Shown piece after piece: positions 1 through 6,341 of a stretch of 6,355 nucleotides of DNA; the stretch's first letter is position 1, and every line of letters starts with the position of its first letter. The stretch covers positions 1-6,355 of the forward strand of contig QNEY01000105.1 of the NCBI GenBank assembly GCA_003645385.1. Direction: 5' to 3'. This DNA comes from Gammaproteobacteria bacterium. Lineage in GTDB: Bacteria; Pseudomonadota; Gammaproteobacteria; Nitrosococcales; Methylophagaceae. The translations under genes were made by a program, and so were the position numbers. The notes below the pieces were generated by a model. The model ran no database searches. It was not told the origin of the DNA and was given only the letters and a program-made list of their open reading frames with translations.

Positions 1-50
1 ATCAATATCCGGTAAAATTGCGCGCTTTGTATCTTCAGCAAGGCCACAAC

Positions 51-1319
51 ATGCAATTTTTCCGTCAATTTCTTTTAGCTACCATCCTTGCAACGATGAT
101 ATCCCCTGCTTTCGCAACCAATGGTTATCTTGCTCATGGATATGGAATAAAATCTAAAGGCATGGCTGGTGCCGGTGTCGCACTTCCTCAAGACAGTCTA
201 ATTGGCGCCACTAACCCTGCTGGCATTGCTTTTGTTGGCAATCGCCTTGATGCCGCTGCCGCACTATTTAGTCCACGTCGCAGCTATGAAGTCGAGGGCA
301 CTCCTTCTGCCCCCCCTCAACCAGCACTGGCTCCAGGGAAAGTTGATAGCGATCGTGAATATTTTGTTATCCCTGAATTTGGTTTAACGTGGCAGTTAGA
401 TGATCATAAAGCCGTAGGGATCACCATTACCGGTAATGGTGGTATGAATACAAAATATTCTTCCAGTGAAAATACTTTTGGTGGTGGCGCTACAGGAATT
501 GATTTAGCGCAGTTATTTATTGCGCCTACCTTTTCTTATCGCTTTGATAATGATGCAGCAATTGGTGTCTCTGCTATTTTAGCTTATCAAGGTTTTGAAG
601 CTAAAGGCTTACGTCAGTTTTCCGGCTTATCCACTAGTCCATCAGACTTAACTGATAATGGTCATGACAGTTCATATGGTGCAGGTATTAATGTTGGTTT
701 TATTTTACCTGTTGGTACACAAGTTACTTTTGGTGGTGGTTATCGTTCGCGCGTGTACATGACTGAGTTTGATGACTATAAGGGCTTATTTGCAGAACAA
801 GGTGACTTCGATATTCCTGCATCTGGCACAATTGGTCTAGCCTGGAAAACAACTGATAGTCTGACTGTTTTATTAGATATTCAAAAAACCTGGTACAGCC
901 AGATCGATGCTATTGGAAACTCAATGATGCCTGCCATGGGGAATTGCATGATGGGCAATGCTGGCTCATGCCTTGGGGGCAACAATGGTGTCGGTTTTGG
1001 CTGGGATGATATGACTACTGTTAAGTTTGGTGTGCAATATAATGCCCAAAATAACTGGACTTGGCGAGCAGGCTACAGCCATGGTGATCAACCTATCCCT
1101 GACTCTGAGGCCTTTTTCAATATCTTGGCCCCTGGTGTAATGGAAGAGCATTTCACTGCAGGTTTCACTAAAAAAATTGCGGGTGGCAGTCAAGAAATAA
1201 ACTTTGCTGCTATGTATGCACCCAAACATAGTGTCAAAGGTGCTATTAGTCCTACCCAAACTGTTGAGCTTGAAATGGAACAGTACCAACTTGAATTGGG
1301 TTGGTCATTATTATTCTAG
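51..1319 (+). CDS. OmpP1/FadL family outer membrane channel (long-chain fatty acid / hydrophobic compound uptake)
   Basis: Predicted 422-residue outer-membrane beta-barrel of the OmpP1/FadL/TodX family, which moves long-chain fatty acids or other hydrophobic molecules across the outer membrane. Visible: a signal peptide at residues 1-22 (R5, hydrophobic core, cleavage after AFA), a mature start TNGYLAHGYG, then KGMAGAGVA and the NPAG motif at 55-58 typical of the family's N-terminal plug; a GWDD motif near 317-320; alternating beta-strand-like segments throughout; and a terminal aromatic residue (GWSLLF) as expected for BAM-inserted barrels. Length is normal for the family. I chose ATG 51 because AAGG lies 7 nt upstream and the signal peptide starts there; an in-frame TTG at 18 adds 11 residues that spoil the signal sequence. 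A TAAAAT at 13-18 could be a -10 element, but its -35 would lie at or beyond the window edge. Residues 290-307 are unusually rich in Met and contain two Cys. Substrate cannot be told from sequence; no fatty-acid or hydrocarbon catabolism gene is adjacent. The family call is firm, the substrate unknown. Confidence 0.93.
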   Translation: MQFFRQFLLATILATMISPAFATNGYLAHGYGIKSKGMAGAGVALPQDSLIGATNPAGIAFVGNRLDAAAALFSPRRSYEVEGTPSAPPQPALAPGKVDSDREYFVIPEFGLTWQLDDHKAVGITITGNGGMNTKYSSSENTFGGGATGIDLAQLFIAPTFSYRFDNDAAIGVSAILAYQGFEAKGLRQFSGLSTSPSDLTDNGHDSSYGAGINVGFILPVGTQVTFGGGYRSRVYMTEFDDYKGLFAEQGDFDIPASGTIGLAWKTTDSLTVLLDIQKTWYSQIDAIGNSMMPAMGNCMMGNAGSCLGGNNGVGFGWDDMTTVKFGVQYNAQNNWTWRAGYSHGDQPIPDSEAFFNILAPGVMEEHFTAGFTKKIAGGSQEINFAAMYAPKHSVKGAISPTQTVELEMEQYQLELGWSLLF

Positions 1320-1366
1320 AATTACAGTCCCGTATCTCCCAAGAAAGTTAACTGACCTTATTTCAC

Positions 1367-2296
1367 TCAGCCAATAGCAACTCTATTTCGGCCTTGCTCT
1401 TTTGCTTTATAAAGCCCTTGGTCAGCGGTTTCAATTAGTCTTCGAAGGGCTTGTTCAGGCGTGTCTGCTGGAACAGGTTGCATGCATGCCACGCCCAAAC
1501 TAAGAGTGACATAATCAGCAACAGATGAATAAGCATGTGGAATAGCCATAGATTCAACCATGGTACGCAATGATTCAGCTACAACTTGGGCACCTGCACT
1601 GTTTGTCTCAGGCAAAATAATGGCAAACTCTTCGCCACCATAACGAGCAACTATATCTCCAGGTCGATTTATTGCTGACTGCATTGCTAATGCAATACAT
1701 TTCAAACAATCATCGCCGCCCTGATGTCCATAATTATCGTTATACAGTTTGAACTGATCAATATCACACACCACCAACGCTAAAGGTGTTTTTGTGCGAG
1801 ATGCACGCTTGCATTCCTTCATCATTATTTCATCAAAATAACGCCGGTTAAACAGACTGGTAAGCCCATCTTTTACCGCAATCATTTTCAATTTACGATT
1901 AGCTTTGTGTAATTTCTGGCGCATTTCTGCAATACGTTGCATCGCACGTAGTTTCGCATTAAGTACTGTGGCATCAATTGGTTTGGTCAAATAATCATCA
2001 CCACCAGCATCAATACCTCGAGCAATATCCTCCGGCTCAGTCATTGCAGATAGAAAAATAATTGGTACCCAATCATTTTCACTGTCTGTTAGAGCACGAA
2101 TTTCCTTCGCAGCTTCAATGCCATCCTTAACTGGCATAGTGACATCCATAATCACTAAGTCAGGGCGCTCTATAGTGAAGCTATCAACCGCTTGCTGCCC
2201 ATCATCTACAGTAACAACCTGATGACCAGCCTCTTCAACATAAGCCTTGATTAACATTCGGTTTGAGCGTGAATCTTCTGCAAGTAGAACTTTCAT
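1367..2296 (-). CDS. Response regulator with GGDEF output domain (PleD-like diguanylate cyclase)
   Basis: Predicted cytoplasmic 309-residue protein joining a phosphoacceptor REC domain to a diguanylate cyclase that would make cyclic di-GMP from two GTP. REC spans about 1-120: acidic pair E7/D8, phosphorylation site D51 in IMDVTMP, switch S83 and conserved K106 in TKP. A charged, probably coiled-coil linker (about 118-140) leads to GGDEF at about 141-309: DGLTSLFNRR (143-152), metal-binding D178 in DID, nucleotide-contacting N186 and D195 in the FKxxNDxxGHxxGD block, and an intact GGEEF signature at 220-224. An RxxD motif (R211-D214) sits five residues before the signature, the standard spacing of the inhibitory I-site, so product feedback is likely. 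All catalytic residues are present, so it is predicted active when phosphorylated. No sensor kinase lies in the window. The ATG at 2296 has no clear Shine-Dalgarno, only A-rich sequence, but MKVLLAED is a canonical REC start. The gene begins 83 nt after the xerC stop and ends tail-to-tail with the FadL-like gene. Confidence 0.95.
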   Translation of the reverse strand: MKVLLAEDSRSNRMLIKAYVEEAGHQVVTVDDGQQAVDSFTIERPDLVIMDVTMPVKDGIEAAKEIRALTDSENDWVPIIFLSAMTEPEDIARGIDAGGDDYLTKPIDATVLNAKLRAMQRIAEMRQKLHKANRKLKMIAVKDGLTSLFNRRYFDEIMMKECKRASRTKTPLALVVCDIDQFKLYNDNYGHQGGDDCLKCIALAMQSAINRPGDIVARYGGEEFAIILPETNSAGAQVVAESLRTMVESMAIPHAYSSVADYVTLSLGVACMQPVPADTPEQALRRLIETADQGLYKAKEQGRNRVAIG

Positions 2297-2379
2297 GATT
2301 TTAAATCTTTAGGTACCCGTTATTTTCATCTGATTACAGCTTATATGATTCAGAAAACACAATAAAGGCTTTTATCTCT

Positions 2380-3282
2380 CTATTTTTTTCTTGCTCGCGG
2401 ATGGGCAGAATCATAGACCTTTGCTAAATGCTGAAAATCAACATGAGTATAAATCTGTGTTGTTGAAATATCAGCATGGCCTAATAACTCCTGAACAGCT
2501 CTTAAGTCCCCACTTGCCTCTAACATATGTGAAGCAAATGCATGTCGTAATCGATGTGGATGGACATGTTCCGAAATACCTTGTTTTTTACCCCAGAAAC
2601 TTATTCGTTTTTGAATAGAACGTACGCCCAAACGTTTTCCCTGTTGGGTAATAAATAGTGCTGCCTGCTCAAAAAAACCAAGTTGATCACGCTTTGTTAA
2701 CCATTTCTGTAATGCACCGATAGCTTGAGACCCAACAGGTACCAAACGACTTTTATTACCTTTGCCAGTAACGTAAACAAGTTGGTCACCAAAATCAATA
2801 TCACGCAAATTAAGGCCTGCTAATTCTGCCAACCGCAAACCCGAAGAATAAAATAGCTCCATAATGGCATGATCTCTACAGGAAATGACTGTATCTTGTT
2901 GATTAAGATCCAGTAAACCACTCATTTGATCGACATCCAATGTTGCTGGTAGTCGTTTTTCAACTTTAGGGGCTTGTACTGCCTGAGCGGGGTTGTTATC
3001 AGCTAAGCCTTCTCGAATTAAAAAGCGATAAAGACTGCGTGTTGCAGATAAAGCACGTTGTATTGATCGGCCCGCTAAACCTTCACGGTGCAATTGCGCT
3101 ATAAATCGACGGATATGACTGCTTTTTATTATTTGCCATCCATCCAACTCATGCTGTTCACAAAAAGCCAGAAACCGTTTTAGGTCACGCTGATAATTAG
3201 TCACCGTATGTGATGACATCCTTTTTTCCTGCGCTAAATAGTGCAGAAATAATTCAGTGTCTTGTTGCTGCTCACTCGCCAT
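2380..3282 (-). CDS. xerC: Tyrosine recombinase XerC
   Basis: Site-specific tyrosine recombinase of 300 residues, the usual XerC length. With XerD and FtsK it resolves chromosome dimers at dif during cell division. An N-terminal SAM-like core-binding domain (about 5-90) is followed by the catalytic domain (about 108-290). The full active-site set is visible: R150 (SSGLRLAEL), K174 (TGKGNKSR), H243 and R246 (HPHRLRHAFA), H269 (LLGHADI) and nucleophile Y278 (TQIYTHVD). The C-terminal ending VYDSAHPRARKK and the location after dapF and DUF484 argue for XerC rather than XerD or a phage integrase. The ATG overlaps the end of the DUF484 gene by 11 nt and the 18 nt before it contain no Shine-Dalgarno, so translation probably depends on ribosomes finishing DUF484. 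In enterobacteria a HAD phosphatase gene (yigB) usually follows; here the next gene is a REC-GGDEF protein. No integrase-type attachment site or cargo is seen nearby, which supports the housekeeping role. Confidence 0.97.
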   Translation of the reverse strand: MASEQQQDTELFLHYLAQEKRMSSHTVTNYQRDLKRFLAFCEQHELDGWQIIKSSHIRRFIAQLHREGLAGRSIQRALSATRSLYRFLIREGLADNNPAQAVQAPKVEKRLPATLDVDQMSGLLDLNQQDTVISCRDHAIMELFYSSGLRLAELAGLNLRDIDFGDQLVYVTGKGNKSRLVPVGSQAIGALQKWLTKRDQLGFFEQAALFITQQGKRLGVRSIQKRISFWGKKQGISEHVHPHRLRHAFASHMLEASGDLRAVQELLGHADISTTQIYTHVDFQHLAKVYDSAHPRARKK

Positions 3283-3985
3283 GCTGGTAGTAATTATATG
3301 ATGGCCGTAATAATCGCATTACCACATCACCTAAAAAGCTCAGATAGTCTGTTGCCATATCTGCATGAAAACGATTAGCATCAAAGCTGGCTATCGCCAA
3401 CAATCCCGCACATGGGACATGTCCTAATGGTATGCATGCTACTGAATTCACTTTATCAGCTTGCTCAATAAATAGTAATGTTTTTTGTGCCTTGGTTAAC
3501 CTGCCACACACCGGTTGTTGTTTAGCTAATAAACTATCAAATAGTTTCAAGCTATCATCATCAGCATGTAACTGAACAATATTCTCTGATAGTTCAGGCA
3601 ATGTAGGAGCTGTGTCTCCAGAAAAAAACAAACGTAAAGCCACTTCATCAGCTTTAAATTCTTTCTTCAGCTCACTCATCAACATTGACAGCAATTCATC
3701 AAGACTTTCTGCATCCATTAATCTCAAACACAACTGATGCACCCGTGACTGCAATTTATTATTTTGGCGTGCATTATCGATCAAAGCATGTAATTGCTCG
3801 AGTAGTTGTTCATTCTTATTTTGCAATCGTTCTGTCTGACGTTGAGCCAATGAAATCGTACCTTTAGGTGTGGTCGATAACTGTAATAACTCTAGAGCCT
3901 CTGGCTGCTCCACAAAAAAGTCAGGGTTATTCTGCAAATAAGAGCTTACCTGCTGTACTGTTAATGATTCTGTATCATCGCCCAC
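3272..3985 (-). CDS. DUF484 family protein (YigA-like, GAF-like domain)
   Basis: A 237-residue protein of the DUF484 family, homologous in size and location to E. coli YigA; its biochemical role is not established. The N-terminal part has the family's typical opening (VSSYLQNNPDFFVEQPEALELLQL, about 12-36). It is followed by a Gln/Asn-rich helical stretch likely to form a coiled coil (about 45-80), then a GAF-like alpha/beta domain (about 85-228) with ACIPLG and CAGLLAIASFD segments. No signal peptide or membrane segment is seen, so it should be cytoplasmic. It starts with GTG at 3985, inside the last codons of dapF (25-nt overlap), and ends 11 nt inside xerC, so it is tightly coupled to both. 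The start is supported by GGAG seven bases upstream, and no in-frame ATG lies near the family N-terminus. Persistent linkage between dapF and xerC suggests, but does not show, a role tied to XerC or cell-wall growth. Confidence 0.9.
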   Translation of the reverse strand: MGDDTESLTVQQVSSYLQNNPDFFVEQPEALELLQLSTTPKGTISLAQRQTERLQNKNEQLLEQLHALIDNARQNNKLQSRVHQLCLRLMDAESLDELLSMLMSELKKEFKADEVALRLFFSGDTAPTLPELSENIVQLHADDDSLKLFDSLLAKQQPVCGRLTKAQKTLLFIEQADKVNSVACIPLGHVPCAGLLAIASFDANRFHADMATDYLSFLGDVVMRLLRPSYNYYQHGE

Positions 3986-4809
3986 GCAATTTCTCCATCA
4001 AATACATGTGTTGCCGGCCCAGTCATCGATACAGAAGCTTGATCATCAGGCCAGGCAATATTTAATTCACCTCCAGGTAATGATACCCTGACTTCTCGTG
4101 CTAAAAGACCACGCTGTATCCCATTGACTACCGCAGCACAAGCACCGGTACCACACGCTTCAGTTTCACCAGCACCGCGCTCATAGACTCGTAAGTTAAT
4201 CTGTGATGGGTTACTAATTGCCATAAAACCGACATTTACCCGTTCAGGGAATTGATTATGATTCTCAATCATCGGTCCTAAAATTTCAACTTCAGCTGTT
4301 TTAACATCATCAACTAGTATTACCGCATGTGGATTGCCCATTGAAACAGCTCCAATCTCCACTTGTTGGTCATCAGATAACAGCAATGAGTAGGTTATAT
4401 CCTGCTGTTCTTCCAAAAAAGGAATATCTGTTGGTGCGAAGTGTGGCAAGCCCATATCTACCTGAACATCACCATTAGTATTTAGATTCAAATAAATTAC
4501 ACCTGATGCCGTTTCAACCGCAATTGAATCTTTAGCAGTCAATTCTTTATCACGAACAAACCGAGCGAAACAGCGGGCACCATTACCACATTGTGCAACT
4601 TCACTACCATCTGAATTAAAGATCCGATATTTAAAGTCTATCGATGATTCTGAAGCCATTTCTACTAGCAATAGCTGGTCACAACCAATACCACGACGAC
4701 GGTCTGCTAAAAAACGGATTTGAGATGAACTTAATTCAAGCTGCTGATTAATGGCATCAATAACAACAAAATCGTTGCCAAGTCCATGCATTTTGCTAAA
4801 TTTCAACAT
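3961..4809 (-). CDS. dapF: Diaminopimelate epimerase DapF
   Basis: PLP-independent epimerase, 282 residues, converting LL-2,6-diaminopimelate to meso-diaminopimelate, the precursor of both lysine and the peptidoglycan cross-linking residue. It is a cytoplasmic enzyme built from two similar halves. The opening MLKFSKMHGLGNDFVVID is diagnostic. The two catalytic cysteines are both present: C74 in AQCGNGARC and C219 in ETEACGTGAC. Other conserved substrate-contact segments are FNSDGSE (64-70), MGNPHAV (157-163) and YERGAGETEACGTG (209-222). Length is as in E. coli (about 274), with no truncation. The ATG lies 12 nt after the lysA stop; the only Shine-Dalgarno-like sequence is a weak GAG, so coupling to lysA translation is likely. 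Its 3' end contains the ribosome binding site and GTG start of the DUF484 gene. Acting just before LysA in the pathway, it is co-transcribed with lysA here. Confidence 0.98.
   Translation of the reverse strand: MLKFSKMHGLGNDFVVIDAINQQLELSSSQIRFLADRRRGIGCDQLLLVEMASESSIDFKYRIFNSDGSEVAQCGNGARCFARFVRDKELTAKDSIAVETASGVIYLNLNTNGDVQVDMGLPHFAPTDIPFLEEQQDITYSLLLSDDQQVEIGAVSMGNPHAVILVDDVKTAEVEILGPMIENHNQFPERVNVGFMAISNPSQINLRVYERGAGETEACGTGACAAVVNGIQRGLLAREVRVSLPGGELNIAWPDDQASVSMTGPATHVFDGEIAWAMIQNH
3992..3996 (-). promoter_or_regulatory. Ribosome binding site that fixes the GTG start of the DUF484 gene
   Basis: On the minus strand GGAGA lies 7 nt (counted from GGAG) before GTG 3985-3983, within the 3' end of dapF. 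It is one of the stronger Shine-Dalgarno matches in the cluster and decides the non-ATG start. A full site here means that DUF484 can recruit ribosomes itself, unlike xerC downstream. Confidence 0.7.
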
Positions 4810-4821
4810 AAGCTTTACTCA

Positions 4822-6072
4822 TTATTCAGGTAAAATCTGCTCACCAGCATATAAGGACTCAATACTTTCTCGGGCACGTACAAGATGCATATTGTCACCA
4901 TCAACCATAACCTCAGCAACGCGTGGTCGTGAATTATAGTTTGAACTCATAGTAAAACCATATGCGCCAGCCGAATGTACTGCCAACAGATCACCTGCTT
5001 TAATTGCTAGCAATCGATCTTTACCTAAGAAATCACCTGTCTCACAAACAGGTCCAACAATATCATATTTTTTTGCAGGCTCAACTTGGTCTTTCAGCAC
5101 TGGTTGAATATCTTGCCATGATTGGTATAGAGCTGGACGCAACAAATCATTCATCGCAGCATCAACAACCGCAAACTGCCTATCATCAGTTAATTTTAAA
5201 TATTCGATACGCGTTAATAACACGCCAGCATTACCTGCAATAGCACGACCTGGTTCTAATAAAACCTCTAAATCTCGATCGGCAAGTAACGGTACTAATT
5301 CTGATGCATATTCAGCAGGCGTAGGAGGAGTCTCATCACAATAAATAATCCCCAAACCACCTCCAATATCTAGATGACTCAAGTTAACATCTAACTCAGC
5401 CAGCCTATCCACTAGAGCTAATACTCGATGTAAAGCATCCACAAATGGAGTAACTGAAGTCAGCTGCGAGCCAATATGGCAATCAATCCCAACTATTTCA
5501 ATATGCGCCATTTTCTGTGCTTGCAGATAGACAACTTCTGCATGTTCAATTGCTATACCAAATTTATTTTCTTTCAATCCTGTTGAGATATAAGGATGTG
5601 TCTGCGCATCTACATCCGGGTTCACACGAATCGAGATGGGTGCTCTCAACCCCATCTCACCCGCGACATCATTGATCCGCTCTAGTTCTGGTATAGACTC
5701 AACATTAAAACATCGAACAGCTTGCTCCAAGGCATATTTAATTTCCGCAACAGTTTTACCCACTCCCGAGAAAACTACTCGATTTGCTTGCCCGCCAGCT
5801 GCCAGAACACGTGCTAATTCTCCGCCCGAAACAATATCAAAACCAGATCCTAGTCGCGCCAACACATTAAGAACAGCCAAATTAGAATTCGCTTTAACTG
5901 CATAACACACACTATGTCGTAAACTTGAAAACGCATCATTAAATGCATGCCAATGACGCTCTAATGTTGCCCGTGAATACACATAACTAGGGGTGCCAAA
6001 TTGTTCTGCTATAGTTGATAATGCAACGTTTTCAGCGAATAACTCTTCCGCCTGATAATGAAAATGGTCCAT
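4822..6072 (-). CDS. lysA: Diaminopimelate decarboxylase LysA
   Basis: PLP-dependent fold-type III decarboxylase, 416 residues, converting meso-diaminopimelate to L-lysine and CO2, the last step of lysine synthesis. An N-terminal alpha/beta barrel (about 30-285) carries the PLP lysine K60 in YAVKANSN, HIGSQ (199-203), the phosphate-binding glycines at 237-239 (DIGGGLG) and EPGRAI (273-278). The C-terminal beta domain carries C343 in GPVCETGD and Y371 in GAYGF, which complete the partner subunit's active site in the dimer. The GPVCETGDFLG sequence marks LysA rather than ornithine or arginine decarboxylase or an NspC-type enzyme. The start at ATG 6072 is set by AGGAG four bases before it. The gene follows lptM by 7 nt and ends with tandem in-frame stops (TAA TGA), 12 nt before dapF. 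The lptM-lysA-dapF order is the pseudomonad-type arrangement; enterobacteria keep lysA elsewhere. No LysR-type regulator gene adjoins it in this window. Confidence 0.98.
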   Translation of the reverse strand: MDHFHYQAEELFAENVALSTIAEQFGTPSYVYSRATLERHWHAFNDAFSSLRHSVCYAVKANSNLAVLNVLARLGSGFDIVSGGELARVLAAGGQANRVVFSGVGKTVAEIKYALEQAVRCFNVESIPELERINDVAGEMGLRAPISIRVNPDVDAQTHPYISTGLKENKFGIAIEHAEVVYLQAQKMAHIEIVGIDCHIGSQLTSVTPFVDALHRVLALVDRLAELDVNLSHLDIGGGLGIIYCDETPPTPAEYASELVPLLADRDLEVLLEPGRAIAGNAGVLLTRIEYLKLTDDRQFAVVDAAMNDLLRPALYQSWQDIQPVLKDQVEPAKKYDIVGPVCETGDFLGKDRLLAIKAGDLLAVHSAGAYGFTMSSNYNSRPRVAEVMVDGDNMHLVRARESIESLYAGEQILPE

Positions 6073-6076
6073 CTTT

Positions 6077-6081
6077 CTCCT
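6077..6081 (-). promoter_or_regulatory. Ribosome binding site of lysA, overlapping the lptM stop codon
   Basis: Minus-strand AGGAG shares its first two bases with the lptM stop codon TAG (6082-6080) and sits 4 nt before the lysA ATG. The stop, ribosome binding site and next start are packed into 13 bases, so lptM termination and lysA initiation should be coupled. Confidence 0.7.
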
Positions 6082-6205
6082 AATCTAACCAATCTATTAA
6101 AATATTAGCTTCTGGCAAATAAAGATCGCCTTTTTGACCACATGCAGCTAATAACAACACACTCATAACTATCATCAGCCGTACCCAACTACTCAATTTT
6201 TGCAT
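6080..6205 (-). CDS. lptM: LptM (LppL/YifL-type) small outer-membrane lipoprotein
   Basis: Small 41-residue lipoprotein, easily missed by gene finders. Translation begins MQKLSSWVRL and has a lipoprotein signal: K3 and R9, hydrophobic core about 10-19, then lipobox LAAC with lipidated C22. The mature part begins CGQKGDLYLPE, the hallmark of the LptM family (E. coli YifL has CGLKGPLYFPP), in which the short N-terminal segment helps mature the LPS translocon protein LptD. The mature chain would be only about 20 residues, clearly shorter than E. coli LptM (67-residue precursor). It ends at an ordinary TAG with lysA starting 7 nt later, so it does not look like a broken longer gene. AAGGA lies 8 nt before the ATG, a good ribosome binding site. 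Position directly upstream of lysA-dapF matches the family's conserved location. It is the first gene of the operon. Family assignment rests on the motif and the synteny together. Confidence 0.88.
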   Translation of the reverse strand: MQKLSSWVRLMIVMSVLLLAACGQKGDLYLPEANILIDWLD

Positions 6206-6236
6206 TACAACTGTCCTTCAAAATCATCAGGTTTTT

Positions 6237-6266
6237 AGTATATATGTTAACTACCGCACACGTCAT
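6237..6266 (-). promoter_or_regulatory. Candidate sigma70 promoter for the lptM-lysA-dapF-DUF484-xerC operon
   Basis: Minus-strand -35 ATGACG (6266-6261, 4 of 6 to consensus) and -10 TATACT (6242-6237, 5 of 6) are 18 bp apart. Transcription would start near 6230, giving a leader of about 25 nt that contains the lptM ribosome binding site. It is the best-placed of several candidates in this AT-rich gap. It is inferred from sequence only; AT-rich DNA yields such matches by chance. Confidence 0.4.
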
Positions 6267-6295
6267 GATATAAGAAACTAGAATTTATCTACCAA
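6267..6295 (-). promoter_or_regulatory. Second, weaker candidate promoter upstream of lptM
   Basis: Minus-strand TTGGTA (6295-6290) and TATATC (6272-6267), each 4 of 6 to consensus, are separated by 17 bp and would give a leader of about 55 nt. It directly abuts the other candidate, so the two could act as tandem promoters or only one may be real. Evidence is weak. Confidence 0.2.
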
Positions 6296-6323
6296 CTTAA
6301 ATAGTATAGGCTGTTAGAAATTG

Positions 6324-6341
6324 AAAAATAGTACTATTTTT
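6324..6341. repeat. Perfect 18-bp palindrome, possible operator
   Basis: AAAAATAGTACTATTTTT is a perfect two-fold palindrome (9-bp arms, no spacer); symmetry breaks at the flanking bases 6323 and 6342. The half-site core AAATAGTA occurs again in direct orientation at 6299-6306, 27 bp away. With no loop and no G+C-rich stem it is not an intrinsic terminator, and the symmetry suits a dimeric DNA-binding protein. It lies about 120 bp upstream of lptM. In related genomes this gap often separates lptM from a divergent gene such as cyaY, so it could serve either direction. No known regulator's consensus is recognised. Confidence 0.4.

Noticed and set aside
18..50. In-frame TTG at 18 as the start of the FadL-like protein
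   Set aside because: It adds 11 residues ahead of a proper signal peptide and has no ribosome binding site; ATG 51 has AAGG seven bases upstream and begins the signal peptide directly.
478..743. Repeated TTTGGTGGTGG tracts (near 478 and 729) as a DNA repeat
   Set aside because: They encode separate FGGG turns in the barrel with repeated glycine codons; the similarity does not extend beyond about 11 bases.
966..1289. Open frame antisense to the FadL-like gene
   Set aside because: The product has no recognisable domain, and the opposite strand clearly encodes a conserved barrel segment including GWDD; it is a shadow frame.
2362..2375. ATAAAGGCTTTTAT near-palindrome just downstream of xerC as a terminator
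   Set aside because: Its stem is only about five A-T pairs, with no G+C core and no following T-run on the minus strand.
2380..3282. Phage or island integrase rather than XerC
   Set aside because: Length, C-terminal sequence, operon position after dapF and DUF484, and absence of att repeats or cargo all favour housekeeping XerC.
6303..6308. TATACT on the minus strand as an independent lptM promoter
   Set aside because: It is a good -10 hexamer, but no -35 match lies 16-18 bp upstream and the leader would be about 90 nt; it is kept only as context for the palindrome.
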